Part shown: positions 17,879 through 26,533 of the stretch, in pieces
Layout: each line of letters begins with the position of its first letter
Position numbering within the stretch: the first letter of the stretch is position 1
Notes under the pieces: generated by a model
What the model saw: only the letters and a program-made list of their open reading frames with translations
The model's database searches: none
Told to the model about the DNA's origin: nothing
Source of the DNA: JBFXCS01 sp050181915
GTDB lineage: Bacteria > Actinomycetota > Thermoleophilia > Miltoncostaeales > Miltoncostaeaceae
Direction of reading: 5' to 3'
NCBI GenBank assembly: GCA_050181915.1
Contig: JBFXCS010000004.1
Coordinates: 124,001-188,000, forward strand
Length of the DNA stretch: 64,000 bases
Made by a program: the position numbers and the translations under genes

Positions 17879-20050
17879 TCAGGGCCCGGCCAGCGTCACC
17901 TCCGGCTGCGCCATGTAGAGGGAGACGACGCGCCCGTCGCCGGGCGCGATCGGGGCGGCCGCCGGGCCGAGGTTGCGGAAACGGACGTCGCCGCGCGTGC
18001 CGTCCATGCGTATCGGCAGGCTGAGGCGCTGCCCGTCGCGCACCGTGATCGTGCGCGTGGCCCCGTCCGGCCCCGTCATCTCGATGCGCTGGGTGCCCCC
18101 CGGCACCCGTGTCCGCACCCGGGTCGCCAGGGTGTAGTCGCCGGGCCTGCGGGCCTGGACGGTGATCCGCGACCGGTCGCCCATCCATTCCCACACCCGC
18201 TGTCCGAGCCTGCGGCGGTACTCGACTCCCAGCCAGCCGCCCGCGCCCGAGCGGAAGACCGCGACCGCATCGTCCGGGCGCGCCGTCACGCGCCAGATCG
18301 CGCTGCCGTCGGGCAGCACGGCCTCGACGCGGTACCCGGCGGGCGGGCGGCGGACATCCGGGGCGGGGGCGCCGACGAACGCGTAGGCCCAGGGCTGGAC
18401 CGTGACCAGGTCGATGCCGAGCGACCTGAGCTGGGCGGGCACCCGCGGCCAGTTGACGACGCCGGCGATCGAGGCGAAGTCATAGCCGAGCTGGCCGGGG
18501 AACAGGCCGCCGTTGGTGATCGGATGGCCGTGAACGGTCTGGCCGTACATGAAGTAGCGCTCGAGCGCCTCGTTCGGCGTGCCGGGCATCTCGTAGACGA
18601 TCTCGCCGCGATCGTGGGTGCGCAGCCACTGCCACGCCGGCACCTGGGCCGGCGCCAGCCCGTTGACCGCGAGCGGAGGCGCGCTGCCGATCGGCAGCGG
18701 GGACGGGAGCTCCACCGCCGTCACCAGCAGCACGGCGAGCAGCACCGCGATGCGGGTGACCTGGGTGCGGTTGCGCAGCAGCGCGTACAGCCCGATCGCT
18801 CCCGCGATCAGCGCCACCGTCATCACGGGGAACACGAACCGCGCGAACACGCGCAGGAAGGGCAGGGCCTCGAAGACGAGCCGCGAGGGCGCCGTGAACC
18901 GATGGCCCCAGATCCACTGAGGGCTCGCGAGGCTGAACGCCACGAGCACCGGGATCATGGGCACCGCGACCAGCCCGGCCTGGCGGATCGCCGGCGGCAG
19001 GCCGGTGCGCCGCCACAGCACGGCCACGATCCCGATCACGCCGAGCACGATCGTGGCGGCGCCGAGGTAGTTCATGCGCTCGCCCGCGGGGCTGGGGAAC
19101 GGGCTCTGGAAGACCGTCTGCCAGATCGGGTTGTAGCCGAGCGGGCGCACGTAGTCCGTCAGCTGGGCGCCGTAGACGAGCAGCTCGGTCTCGCTGCGCT
19201 GGAAGACCCCCTCGACGGCGTCGCGGGTCGACAGGAAGAGCGCGACGAGGGGGATGCCGACCACGACGACGGCCGCGGCGGCCGCCTCGCCGACGCGCGC
19301 GGCGGCGGCGACCGGGCCGGCTCGGCGCCAGGTCGCGACCAGCGCCCATGCGCCGAACACGACCAGCATGATCGAGCACATCACGCCGTAGTAGGGGTTC
19401 GACAGCCAGGCGAAGGCCAGCGCCAGGGCGAGCAGCAGCGCCCGCCCCCGCCCCGGCGCCCTGAGCCAGTGCACGCCGGCCATGAACATCAGGGGGAAGC
19501 ACTCGACGTGCGTGAGCGGCAGGTGCCCGGTGGCCCGCACCAGCTCGTTGGGGAGCAGGACGAGCGACACGCCCGCCCAGATCGCCGGACCGACGCCGAG
19601 GCGCAGCCAGCGCACCGCCAGGTACATCGCCGAGCCCGAGAGGGCGAGCCCCGCCAGGTTCATCGTGTTGTAGGCGACGATCGGCGAGAAGAGCTCGGAC
19701 AGCACCCAGGCTGGGCCCAGCGTGGTGAAGAGGGTGGCGTTCACCGATCCCGGCAGGACGCGCCCGAAGGGCGCGCTGACGTCGCTCTGGAGGATCGTGC
19801 CCCACAGGTGCAGCCCGTGCTTCTGGTTGTAGGCGAGATCCCACAGGTAGCCGCTCGCGTCGCCCGCGCCCGCGCCGGGCACCCGGCTCGCGAAGTCGGT
19901 GGCCGTCGGCCAGGTCACCAGCACCGCCAGCAGACCGAAGCCGACCAGCACGGCCAGCGCCTCGAGGGCGCGCGCCGAGGTCAGAGCCGCTGCGACCCGC
20001 CGGTGCGGTGAGCGTGGGTGATCGGCGCGCGCGGGCGCCGGGTCCGTCAC
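17879..20050 (-). CDS. Large polytopic membrane protein with C-terminal beta-rich domain
   Basis: 723 aa. Twelve or more membrane segments lie in residues 30-460, beginning with 'VLVTWPTATDF' and a first loop 'GDASGYLWDLAYNQKHG' that carries an acidic residue, as in GT-C/YfhO-like transferases. Residues about 560-723 are extracytoplasmic and beta-rich ('PGDYTLATRVRTRVPGG', 'DVRFRNLGPAAAPI'), possibly sugar- or polymer-binding. GTG 20050 overlaps the stop of the GtrB-like GT2 (GTGA), so the two are coupled: donor synthase plus membrane transferase is the natural reading. It converges with the ArnT-like gene with a 7-bp gap. Exact family uncertain. Confidence 0.75.
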   Translation of the reverse strand: MTDPAPARADHPRSPHRRVAAALTSARALEALAVLVGFGLLAVLVTWPTATDFASRVPGAGAGDASGYLWDLAYNQKHGLHLWGTILQSDVSAPFGRVLPGSVNATLFTTLGPAWVLSELFSPIVAYNTMNLAGLALSGSAMYLAVRWLRLGVGPAIWAGVSLVLLPNELVRATGHLPLTHVECFPLMFMAGVHWLRAPGRGRALLLALALAFAWLSNPYYGVMCSIMLVVFGAWALVATWRRAGPVAAAARVGEAAAAAVVVVGIPLVALFLSTRDAVEGVFQRSETELLVYGAQLTDYVRPLGYNPIWQTVFQSPFPSPAGERMNYLGAATIVLGVIGIVAVLWRRTGLPPAIRQAGLVAVPMIPVLVAFSLASPQWIWGHRFTAPSRLVFEALPFLRVFARFVFPVMTVALIAGAIGLYALLRNRTQVTRIAVLLAVLLVTAVELPSPLPIGSAPPLAVNGLAPAQVPAWQWLRTHDRGEIVYEMPGTPNEALERYFMYGQTVHGHPITNGGLFPGQLGYDFASIAGVVNWPRVPAQLRSLGIDLVTVQPWAYAFVGAPAPDVRRPPAGYRVEAVLPDGSAIWRVTARPDDAVAVFRSGAGGWLGVEYRRRLGQRVWEWMGDRSRITVQARRPGDYTLATRVRTRVPGGTQRIEMTGPDGATRTITVRDGQRLSLPIRMDGTRGDVRFRNLGPAAAPIAPGDGRVVSLYMAQPEVTLAGP

Positions 20051-21012
20051 AGCACCTTGTCGCGATGCGCGGGCGGCGCCGCCTGCCGGATCGGCTCCTG
20101 CTCGTAGCGGTCGGCGATGACGAAGGTCGGGCGTCGCCGCACCTCGTCGTAGACCTTGCCGACGTACTCGCCGACGATGCCCAGCGTGACCAGCTGGACC
20201 CCGGCGAGGAAGAGCACGACCACCATCAGCGACGCCCAGCCGGGCGCCAGCTCGCTTCCCACCAGGCTGGACACGGCGACCCAGATGCCGGCCAGGATCG
20301 ACAGCCCGGCCGTGGCGAACCCGAGCGCGGTCACGAGCCGGAGGGGGAGCTTCGAGAACGACACGATGGCGTTGATCGCGCCGGCGGTGCGCTTCGAGAT
20401 CGAGTACTTGGTCTGGCCCGCCAGCCGCTCGTGGCGCTCGACCTCCACCGCCACCTGGCGGAAGCCGGTGAAGGCCCGCAATCCGGGGAAGTAGCGATTG
20501 TGCTCGGGCATCGCGTTGAGCACGTCGACCGCCCGGCGGCTCATGAGCGAGAAGGGGCCGGCGTCCTCGGGCAGGTCGATGCTCATCATGCGGCTCGCCA
20601 GCCGGTAGAAGCCGCGGAAGGCGGTGCGCAGCAGCACGCCCTCCTTCCGGCCCCTCCGGACGGCGTAGGCCACGTCGGCTCCCTCCTCCCAGGCGTGGAT
20701 CAGGCGCGGCAGCGCGTCCGGCGAGTCCTGGAGATCGGCGTCCATCACGATGACGGCGTCGCCCGCGGCGTTGCGCATCCCCGCCTCGATGGCCGCCTCG
20801 TGCCCGAAGTTGCGCGACAGCCGAAGCCCGCGCACCCGGGCGTCGGCCGCGGCCAGTTCGGCGATCAGCTCGGTGGAGCCGTCGCGCGAGCCGTCGTCGA
20901 CGAACACGATCTCCAGATCGTGCGGCAGATCCTCGAATCGTCCCGTCAGCCGCCGGTACAGCTCGGGAAGCGTCTCGCGCTCGTTGAAGACAGGAACCAC
21001 GATCGAGATCAC
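20047..21012 (-). CDS. GtrB-like polyprenyl-phosphate glycosyltransferase (GT2)
   Basis: 321 aa. GT-A domain with 'VVPVFNERETLPEL', 'FVDDGSRDGST' and a classic DADLQDSP (about 92-99), then 'KYSISK' before two C-terminal membrane helices (about 230-300), the layout of GtrB and YkoT. It makes a polyprenyl-phosphate sugar at the inner face of the membrane for a GT-C enzyme. I chose GTG 21012 at the first beta strand. A G-rich stretch precedes it and a TAGTCT box on the minus strand lies about 35 nt further up. Coupled by GTGA to the large membrane protein downstream. Confidence 0.88.
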   Translation of the reverse strand: MISIVVPVFNERETLPELYRRLTGRFEDLPHDLEIVFVDDGSRDGSTELIAELAAADARVRGLRLSRNFGHEAAIEAGMRNAAGDAVIVMDADLQDSPDALPRLIHAWEEGADVAYAVRRGRKEGVLLRTAFRGFYRLASRMMSIDLPEDAGPFSLMSRRAVDVLNAMPEHNRYFPGLRAFTGFRQVAVEVERHERLAGQTKYSISKRTAGAINAIVSFSKLPLRLVTALGFATAGLSILAGIWVAVSSLVGSELAPGWASLMVVVLFLAGVQLVTLGIVGEYVGKVYDEVRRRPTFVIADRYEQEPIRQAAPPAHRDKVL

Positions 21013-21112
21013 GCCGATACCCCCGCCGGTCGGGTCACGCGGGGCAAGACTACCGGGGGGTCTGGGCATGTGCGGACCGGCCTGGCACGACGCCACGGCG
21101 GGCGCGTCTCGC

Positions 21113-21124
21113 TAGCCTGCGGAC
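21113..21124 (+). promoter_or_regulatory. Leaderless-type -10 box (TAGCCT) before ATG 21125
   Basis: TAGCCT at 21113-21118, 6-nt spacer, ATG 21125; no Shine-Dalgarno. Divergent from the GtrB-like gene at 21012. Confidence 0.5.
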
Positions 21125-22081
21125 ATGCCGGCCCCCGACGACCGCGGTAGCTCCCATCGCCCCTGCCGCGTCTGCGGTCATGAGCGCGCGCGCGTCGTCC
21201 TCACCGGCACGGATCACCGAGAAGGGGTCGGGGGCGTCTTCAGCGTCGTGGTCTGCGACGGCTGCGGGCTCGCCCGGGTCGATCCCTGGCCGGACGAGCC
21301 GCTGGCGTGGTACCCGCAGGGCTACCAGCAGCACACCGCGCAGACCGTCACCGGCCGGGTCGTCGAGACCGTCATCCGGCGCACCGCGACCGCGGCCCTG
21401 TCGGCGCCGATCCGCCGCCTCGTCACGGCGCTCGTGCCCGACGCCGACAACGGCGGGGCCCTCTCCCGCGGCGCGACCCTCCTCGACGTCGGGGCCGGCA
21501 ACGGCACGGCGGTCCGCGCTCTGCGGGCGGCGGGCGTCGACGCGCACGGCCTCGAGCCCGAGCGCCGCGCCGTCGAGGCCGCTCACGCCGCGGGCACCCG
21601 CACCGTGCTGGTGGGGACGCTCGATGACAATCCGCTCGCCGGGCGCCGTTGGGACGTGGTGCGCATGTACCAGACGCTCGAGCACATGCCCGACCCGCTC
21701 GACGCCCTGCGGCGCGCGCGCGCGCTGCTCTCGCCGGCGGGCCGGCTGGTCGTCGGCGTGCCCAACTTCGGCTCGTTCGGGCGGCGTCTCTTCCGGGCGA
21801 GCTGGGACGGACTGGAGCTGCCGCGCCACCTCTACCACTTCACCGGGCGAAGCCTCACCGCGGTGCTCGAGCGCGCCGGCTTCGCGGTGACCGGCCTGCA
21901 TACGGTCGCGCTGTTCGGCCTGCTGCCGGCCTCGGTCGATGCCGCGACCGCCGGGGGTGAGCGTCAGCGCGGTTGGGGGCGCAGCCTGCCGCTGCGGGCC
22001 GCCGCGTACCCCGTGGAGCTGCTCGCCGCGCTCGCCGGCGGCGGCGATGGGCTGGTGGTCGTCGCCCGCGCACGCGACTGA
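21125..22081 (+). CDS. Class I SAM methyltransferase with N-terminal zinc ribbon
   Basis: 318 aa. N-terminal metal site C14-x2-C17 and C44-x2-C47, then a methyltransferase with motif I LLDVGAGNG (119-127), 'YQTLEHMPDPL' and 'LSPAGRLVVGVPNF'. The zinc-ribbon plus 'HLYHFT' arrangement is that of sugar C- or O-methyltransferases in glycan and antibiotic clusters (compare the NovU/TylCIII type). It probably methylates a nucleotide-linked deoxysugar. The downstream flippase gene overlaps its 3' end by 35 nt in another frame. Confidence 0.86.
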   Translation: MPAPDDRGSSHRPCRVCGHERARVVLTGTDHREGVGGVFSVVVCDGCGLARVDPWPDEPLAWYPQGYQQHTAQTVTGRVVETVIRRTATAALSAPIRRLVTALVPDADNGGALSRGATLLDVGAGNGTAVRALRAAGVDAHGLEPERRAVEAAHAAGTRTVLVGTLDDNPLAGRRWDVVRMYQTLEHMPDPLDALRRARALLSPAGRLVVGVPNFGSFGRRLFRASWDGLELPRHLYHFTGRSLTAVLERAGFAVTGLHTVALFGLLPASVDAATAGGERQRGWGRSLPLRAAAYPVELLAALAGGGDGLVVVARARD

Positions 22082-23399
22082 CGACGCGGCCCCGCGCCGG
22101 TCGCGGCGCCGGGCAGGACCCGCCGGCGGGCTGGTCGTCCTGGCGGCGCTGGTCGCCTGGAACGTGGGCAACTACGTCTTCTTCCTCGCGGCGGGCCGCA
22201 TGCTGGGCCCCCACGACTTCGGGCTCGCGGCGGCGCTCCTCGCCGTGACGGTGATGGCGTCGGTGCCCGGCAACGCCCTCCAGTACGGCGTCGCCCGGAG
22301 CGTCGCCGCCGCGGGGCGCTCGTCCGGCGCGGTCGCGTCCGCCGTCTATCGCCGGGCGTGGCGGACCTCCCTGCGCCTGCTGCCGTTCGCCGCGCTGGCG
22401 ATCGCGGCGGCGGTCGCCGTCGCGCGGCTGGTCGAGGATGAGACGCCGGTAGGGCCGTTGCTGCTGACCGGCGCGGTGGTCCTGCCGATGGCGGCGCTCT
22501 TCCTCTCGCTCGGCCAGCTCCAGGGTGACGAGCGCTACCGGCCCTACGCGGCGACCTTCGCGTCCTGGGGCGTCCCGCGCCCGGTCCTGCTCCTGCCGCT
22601 GGCCGCCGCCGGGCTGGGCGTGTACGCGGCGCTGGGCGCGACCGCCCTGGCCGTGCTCGGCGCCGCCGCCCTCGGCGCCCTCCTCACCGGTGGTCGCCTG
22701 CGCGAGCGGGGCGAGCCGGCCCCCGAGCAGTGGCGGGCCTTCACGGCGGCGCTGCCGCCCGTCGTGGTGGGGCTCGCGGCGGTCGCCTGCCTCACCAACC
22801 TCGACGTGGTCGCCGCCAAGCTCGCGCTGAGCTCCGCCGATGCCGGCTACTATGGCGCCGAGGCGGTGCTCGGGAAGGCGGTGATCGTGGTCCCGCAGGC
22901 GCTCTCCACGATTCTGCTGCCACGCGTCGCCGCACGGCGGGCGGGGGGCGGGGATACGGGTCGCGTGCTGGCCCTCGCGACGCTGATCACCCTCGCGGTC
23001 GGCGCCCTCGTCGCGCTGGCGTGCCTGCCGTCGGCGAGCCTGATCACCCGCATCGCGTTCGGCTCCGACTACGCCCCGGGCGCCTCGCTGCTCGCGCCGC
23101 TCGTCGTGGCGTCGACCCTGCTCGGGGTGGCGATCCTGCTGGTCGCGCACCACACGGCCCGCGGAGACCACCGGTTCGTCTGGGCGATGGGCCCCGTCGT
23201 CGCCCTGCACGTCGCCCTGCTGGCGGTGCTGGGAGGCAGCGGCGGGGGGATCGTGTGGGCGAACATCGCCGCCGGAGCGGCCGTCATCTGCGTGCACGAG
23301 GCCATCCACGGCCGGGGATCCGACGGCCTGGCGGCCGGGCTGGTGCGCCTGGCGCGCGCGCCCCGCGGCTCAGCCGGCGATGCGGGCCCGCACCCGTGA
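22047..23399 (+). CDS. Wzx-like polysaccharide flippase (MOP superfamily)
   Basis: 450 aa with about twelve membrane helices and the opening typical of O-antigen flippases: 'WNVGNYVFFLAAGRMLGPHDFG' split here as NVGNYVFF, AGRMLGP and HDFG. A mid-protein 'NLDVVAAKLALSSADAGYYGAEAVLGK' region follows (NLDVV...AGYY, conserved). It flips lipid-linked repeat units to the outer face. Start: ATG 22047 overlaps the methyltransferase by 35 nt; no better start lies after the stop. Residues 1-25 are polar and may be partly untranslated. The 3' end overlaps the convergent GT2 by 30 bp. Confidence 0.82.
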   Translation: MGWWSSPAHATDDAAPRRSRRRAGPAGGLVVLAALVAWNVGNYVFFLAAGRMLGPHDFGLAAALLAVTVMASVPGNALQYGVARSVAAAGRSSGAVASAVYRRAWRTSLRLLPFAALAIAAAVAVARLVEDETPVGPLLLTGAVVLPMAALFLSLGQLQGDERYRPYAATFASWGVPRPVLLLPLAAAGLGVYAALGATALAVLGAAALGALLTGGRLRERGEPAPEQWRAFTAALPPVVVGLAAVACLTNLDVVAAKLALSSADAGYYGAEAVLGKAVIVVPQALSTILLPRVAARRAGGGDTGRVLALATLITLAVGALVALACLPSASLITRIAFGSDYAPGASLLAPLVVASTLLGVAILLVAHHTARGDHRFVWAMGPVVALHVALLAVLGGSGGGIVWANIAAGAAVICVHEAIHGRGSDGLAAGLVRLARAPRGSAGDAGPHP

Positions 23400-24233
23400 C
23401 GCGGCCAGCGCGAGCTCTCCCACCGCCCAGACGCCGCCCGCGAGGACCCTGCCGCGCAACCCCCGGCGGTGCTTGCGGATGAACGGCGCCATCGTCCGGA
23501 AGTAGGCCGAGTCGGCGGCCGCCGGCCGCCGGCCGTTCTGGCTCGAGCCGGCGCCCACGTGGATCACCTCGACGTCGGGCCAGTAGACGACGCGCCAGCC
23601 GTGCTCGATGAAGCGCAGGCAGAGGTCGAGATCCTCGGCGTACATGAAGAACTGCTCGTCGAAGCCGCCGACCTCCCTCAGCGCACGGCTCGGCATCAGC
23701 ATGAAGGCGCCGGTGACGCTCTCGACGTCCCCCTCCTGGTCCTCCTGCACCCACCCGGCGGTGTAGTGGGTGGACCGGGGCCCGGTGAAGCGCCGGTCGA
23801 GGCCGGTGAAGTAGCAGAACGACGACCACGGCGTGGGGAAGCCCCGCTTGCAGCGCCGGTCGAGGTAGCCGTCGCGGTCGACGATCTTCGGCGTGAGCAC
23901 GCCGATGTCGCTGTGCGCCCACAGCTTGTCGAGGCAGGCGCGGAGGGCGCCGGGCGGTATGACCGTGTCGGGGTTCAGCGCGAGCACCGCCCGCCCCCGC
24001 GCCCGCGCGAAGCCCATGTTGTTGGCCCGCGCGAAGCCGACGTTCTCGTCGAGGGCCTCCGCCCTCACCCAGGGGTGGGCCTCCGCCGCCCGGATCGTGT
24101 CGTCGCCGGAGGCGTTGTCGTACAGCAGCACCTCGAGGTCGACCGACTCCCGCTGCCGCTCGATGCTGGCGAGGCAATCGGCGAGCAGATCCCGGCAGCG
24201 GTACGACACGATCACGATCGAGAGCTCCGGCAC
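23370..24233 (-). CDS. GT2-family glycosyltransferase, rhamnosyltransferase-like (WbbL type)
   Basis: 287 aa, GT-A. 'IVIVSYRCRDLL', 'LLYDNASGDDT', 'NVGFARANNMGF' and 'ALNPDTVIPPGAL' (donor metal site), then 'VTGAFMLMPSRAL' and 'DEQFFMYAEDLDLCLR'. These are the standard motifs of WbbL/RfbF-type rhamnosyltransferases. RfbC, needed for dTDP-rhamnose, is divergently encoded 44 bp away, which fits. GTG 24233 has a TATCAT box 9 nt upstream on the minus strand. The sugar assignment is inferred from motif style and neighbour only. Confidence 0.85.
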   Translation of the reverse strand: MPELSIVIVSYRCRDLLADCLASIERQRESVDLEVLLYDNASGDDTIRAAEAHPWVRAEALDENVGFARANNMGFARARGRAVLALNPDTVIPPGALRACLDKLWAHSDIGVLTPKIVDRDGYLDRRCKRGFPTPWSSFCYFTGLDRRFTGPRSTHYTAGWVQEDQEGDVESVTGAFMLMPSRALREVGGFDEQFFMYAEDLDLCLRFIEHGWRVVYWPDVEVIHVGAGSSQNGRRPAAADSAYFRTMAPFIRKHRRGLRGRVLAGGVWAVGELALAASRVRARIAG

Positions 24234-24277
24234 CGGGCGGGGATGATACCCGGCCGTCGCCTGTAGCGTTCCCTCCG
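24234..24277. promoter_or_regulatory. Divergent promoter region with two leaderless-type -10 boxes
   Basis: 44-bp gap. Minus strand: TATCAT (24248-24243), 9 nt, GTG 24233. Plus strand: TAGCGT (24264-24269), 8 nt, ATG 24278. The boxes are 15 bp apart, so the two promoters must compete for polymerase. Confidence 0.5.
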
Positions 24278-24826
24278 ATGCGCGCCCTGCCGACCGCTCT
24301 GCCCGGCCTCGTCGTGGTCGCGCCGACGGTCCACCGGGACGAGCGCGGCTTCTTCCAGGAGACCTTCCACGCCGATCGCATGGAGGCGCTGGGGATCCGC
24401 GAGAGATGGGTCCAGGACAACCACTCGCGGTCGTCTCGCGGCGTCCTGCGCGGCATGCACTTCTCTCTCGACGGCCAGGCGAAGCTGGTGCGGTGCGTGC
24501 GCGGCGGCGTGTTGGACGTGGCCGTCGACATCCGCCGCGGGTCCCCGACCTACGGGCGCTGGGAGGCGGTGGTCCTCGATGACGTCGACTGCCGCCAGGT
24601 CTATCTGCCGGCGGGCTTCGCCCACGGGTTCGTCGTGCTCAGCGAGGTGGCCGACGTCGTCTACCGTTGCGGCGCCTACTACGACCCCGCCGTGGAGCGG
24701 GGATTCGCCTGGGACGACCCGGAGGTCGCGATCGCCTGGCCGACGTCGGATGTGATCGTGTCGCCGCGCGACAGGTCGGCCCCCCGGCTCGCCGAGATCG
24801 CAGCGGACCTCCCCTTCGTCTACTAG
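24278..24826 (+). CDS. rfbC: dTDP-4-dehydrorhamnose 3,5-epimerase
   Basis: 182-aa cupin. 'DERGFFQETFHADRM' near the N-terminus, 'NHSRSSRGVLRGMHF' with the substrate-binding Arg and the catalytic His, 'VRGGVLDVAVDIRRGSPTYG' and 'YLPAGFAHGFVVL' are the family signature in order. Third step of dTDP-L-rhamnose synthesis; RfbA, RfbB and RfbD are not in the window. Length matches the family (about 180-190 aa). It has its own leaderless-type promoter. Confidence 0.95.
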   Translation: MRALPTALPGLVVVAPTVHRDERGFFQETFHADRMEALGIRERWVQDNHSRSSRGVLRGMHFSLDGQAKLVRCVRGGVLDVAVDIRRGSPTYGRWEAVVLDDVDCRQVYLPAGFAHGFVVLSEVADVVYRCGAYYDPAVERGFAWDDPEVAIAWPTSDVIVSPRDRSAPRLAEIAADLPFVY

Positions 24827-24881
24827 GATCGGCGCGGTCTCGATAGGCGAGATATCGGGAGGGCGCCCCGTCGAAGGACCA

Positions 24882-25889
24882 GTGGCCAGCGAGGAGACTG
24901 ACGCCACTCCGGCGACGCGCCGGTCGATCGCGCCGTGGCTGGCGCTCGGCGTCGCGGTGAGCGCGGGCGCGATCGTGCTGGCGATCCGCGACATCGATCT
25001 CGCCGAGGTGGGTGATGCGATCGAGGGCGCATCGATGGGGCTGTTCCTCGCCGGGGTCGTGCTGATCCTGCTCTCCTACCCCTTCCTCGCGCTGCGGTGG
25101 CGCAGCCTGGCGACGCTCCTCGGACCCCCCGGCCCCGGGCGCATGCTCGAGCTGGTGATGATCGGCGCCGCCGTGAACAACGCGCTCCCGGCGCGCCTGG
25201 GCGAGGTCGCTCGCTCGCTCGGGCTCGCCCGCACCACGCGCCGGCCCGTCCTCGAGTCCTTCGGCACGGTCGTCGTCGACCGGGTGGCCGACGCCGTCCT
25301 GTTCACCGTCCTCTTCGGGGCGACCGTCGCGGTGTCGCCCACCCCGGGTTGGGTGAGATGGGTGGGGGTCGGCGGTGCGCTGATCACGGTCGCCGCCGTC
25401 GGCCTGCTGGTCGGCGTGGCCTTCTTCACCGGCCGTCGCGGCGGGCCGCCGCCCGACCGGCGCTGGCTGCGGCACGTCTTCGCGCTCGCCGAGGGCTTCC
25501 GCTGCGTCCGCTCCACGGGAGCGGCGGTCCGCGCCCTCGTGCTGTCGGTCGTCGCCTGGGCCGTCTGGGTGGCCGGGGCCTGGCTGGTCGGCGACGCGAT
25601 CGGCTTCCGCCTGTCGCTGACCGAGGTGCTGATGCTGGTCGCCCTGCTCGGCCTCGGCTCGGCGGTCCCGTCCGCGCCGGGCTTCATCGGCACCTACCAT
25701 TGGATCGCCGCGTCGGCGGTCGGCCTGTTCGGAGTCACCCGGCCGGACGCCCTGGCCTACGCGGTGCTGTTGCATGCGGCGTGGTTCATCCCGACCACGG
25801 TGATCGGTTCCCTCCTGATGGTGCGCTGGGGGCTCGGCTTCGCCGCCCTGCGACGCGTGTCCCTCACATCGAGAACGGCTGAGGCATGA
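24882..25889 (+). CDS. UPF0104/lysylphosphatidylglycerol-synthase-like membrane protein
   Basis: 335 aa with about eight membrane helices. 'ALRWRSLA' after the second helix, 'NNALPARLGEVARSLGLAR' (family loop N-x-ALPARLGE) and the C-terminal 'GLGSAVPSAPGFIGTYHW' (PSAPGF-x-G-x-Y) identify the flippase-like UPF0104/AglD family. Its members often sit in glycan clusters and may move lipid-linked sugars. GTG 24882 has AAGGA (24874-24878) just upstream. ATGA overlap couples it to the next methyltransferase. Confidence 0.86.
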   Translation: MASEETDATPATRRSIAPWLALGVAVSAGAIVLAIRDIDLAEVGDAIEGASMGLFLAGVVLILLSYPFLALRWRSLATLLGPPGPGRMLELVMIGAAVNNALPARLGEVARSLGLARTTRRPVLESFGTVVVDRVADAVLFTVLFGATVAVSPTPGWVRWVGVGGALITVAAVGLLVGVAFFTGRRGGPPPDRRWLRHVFALAEGFRCVRSTGAAVRALVLSVVAWAVWVAGAWLVGDAIGFRLSLTEVLMLVALLGLGSAVPSAPGFIGTYHWIAASAVGLFGVTRPDALAYAVLLHAAWFIPTTVIGSLLMVRWGLGFAALRRVSLTSRTAEA

Positions 25890-26533
25890 ACTTCCAACGA
25901 CTCTACGAGTACCGCTTCCGCGACATCGACCAGGATGACCGGACCGCCGTCTGGCAGGAGATCGCCCCCTTCGTCCATCGGACGATGGGATCGCCGCAGC
26001 GCGTGCTCGACCCGGCCGCGGGCCGCTGCGAGTTCATCAACGCCATCTCCGCGGAGGAGCGCTGGGCGATCGACCAGACCGACTACGCCGAGCGCTCCGC
26101 GGGGGAGGGCGTCACCACGGTCGTCGCCGACATCTTCGACGTCGATCTGCCGCAGGAGCATTTCGACGGGGTGTGGGTGTCGAACTTCCTGGAGCACCTG
26201 CTCACCCAGGAGCAGACGGCCGAGTTCCTCGAGAGGATGAACCGGGCCATGGCCCCGGGCGGGCGGATCGCGATCATGGGGCCGAACTTCCGCTACTGCG
26301 CGCGCGAGTACTTCGACTGCGCGGACCACACCCTCGTCTACACGCACACGTCGATCGCCGAGCACCTGTACGCGGCCGGATTCGAGCCCGACGTGGTGGT
26401 GCCGCGGTTCCTGCCCTACTCCTTCCGCGGGCGGCTCCCGGCGACGCCGGGCATGACCCGCCTCTACCTGCGCGCTCGGCCGGCGTGGCGGATCCTGGGC
26501 AAGCAGTTCCTCGTGATCGGGAAACGTGTCTGA
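25886..26533 (+). CDS. Class I SAM-dependent methyltransferase
   Basis: 215 aa. Motif I RVLDPAAGRCEF (about 39-50), 'GVWVSNFLEHL' and 'RMNRAMAPGGRIAIMGPNFRY'. In place of the common DIGCGxG it has DPAAGRCEF, a variant seen in glycan-cluster methyltransferases. ATG 25886 overlaps the upstream stop (ATGA). Its 3' end overlaps the next gene by 8 nt, so three genes (membrane protein and two methyltransferases) are cotranslated. Substrate unknown. Confidence 0.82.
   Translation: MNFQRLYEYRFRDIDQDDRTAVWQEIAPFVHRTMGSPQRVLDPAAGRCEFINAISAEERWAIDQTDYAERSAGEGVTTVVADIFDVDLPQEHFDGVWVSNFLEHLLTQEQTAEFLERMNRAMAPGGRIAIMGPNFRYCAREYFDCADHTLVYTHTSIAEHLYAAGFEPDVVVPRFLPYSFRGRLPATPGMTRLYLRARPAWRILGKQFLVIGKRV

Noticed and set aside
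14487..17918. A plus-strand open frame of 1143 codons spanning two genes
   Set aside because: It is out of frame with two proteins of clear membrane topology, rich in Arg, Pro, Gly and Ala without pattern, and its third positions lack the GC3 bias. Long shadow frames are expected at this G+C content.
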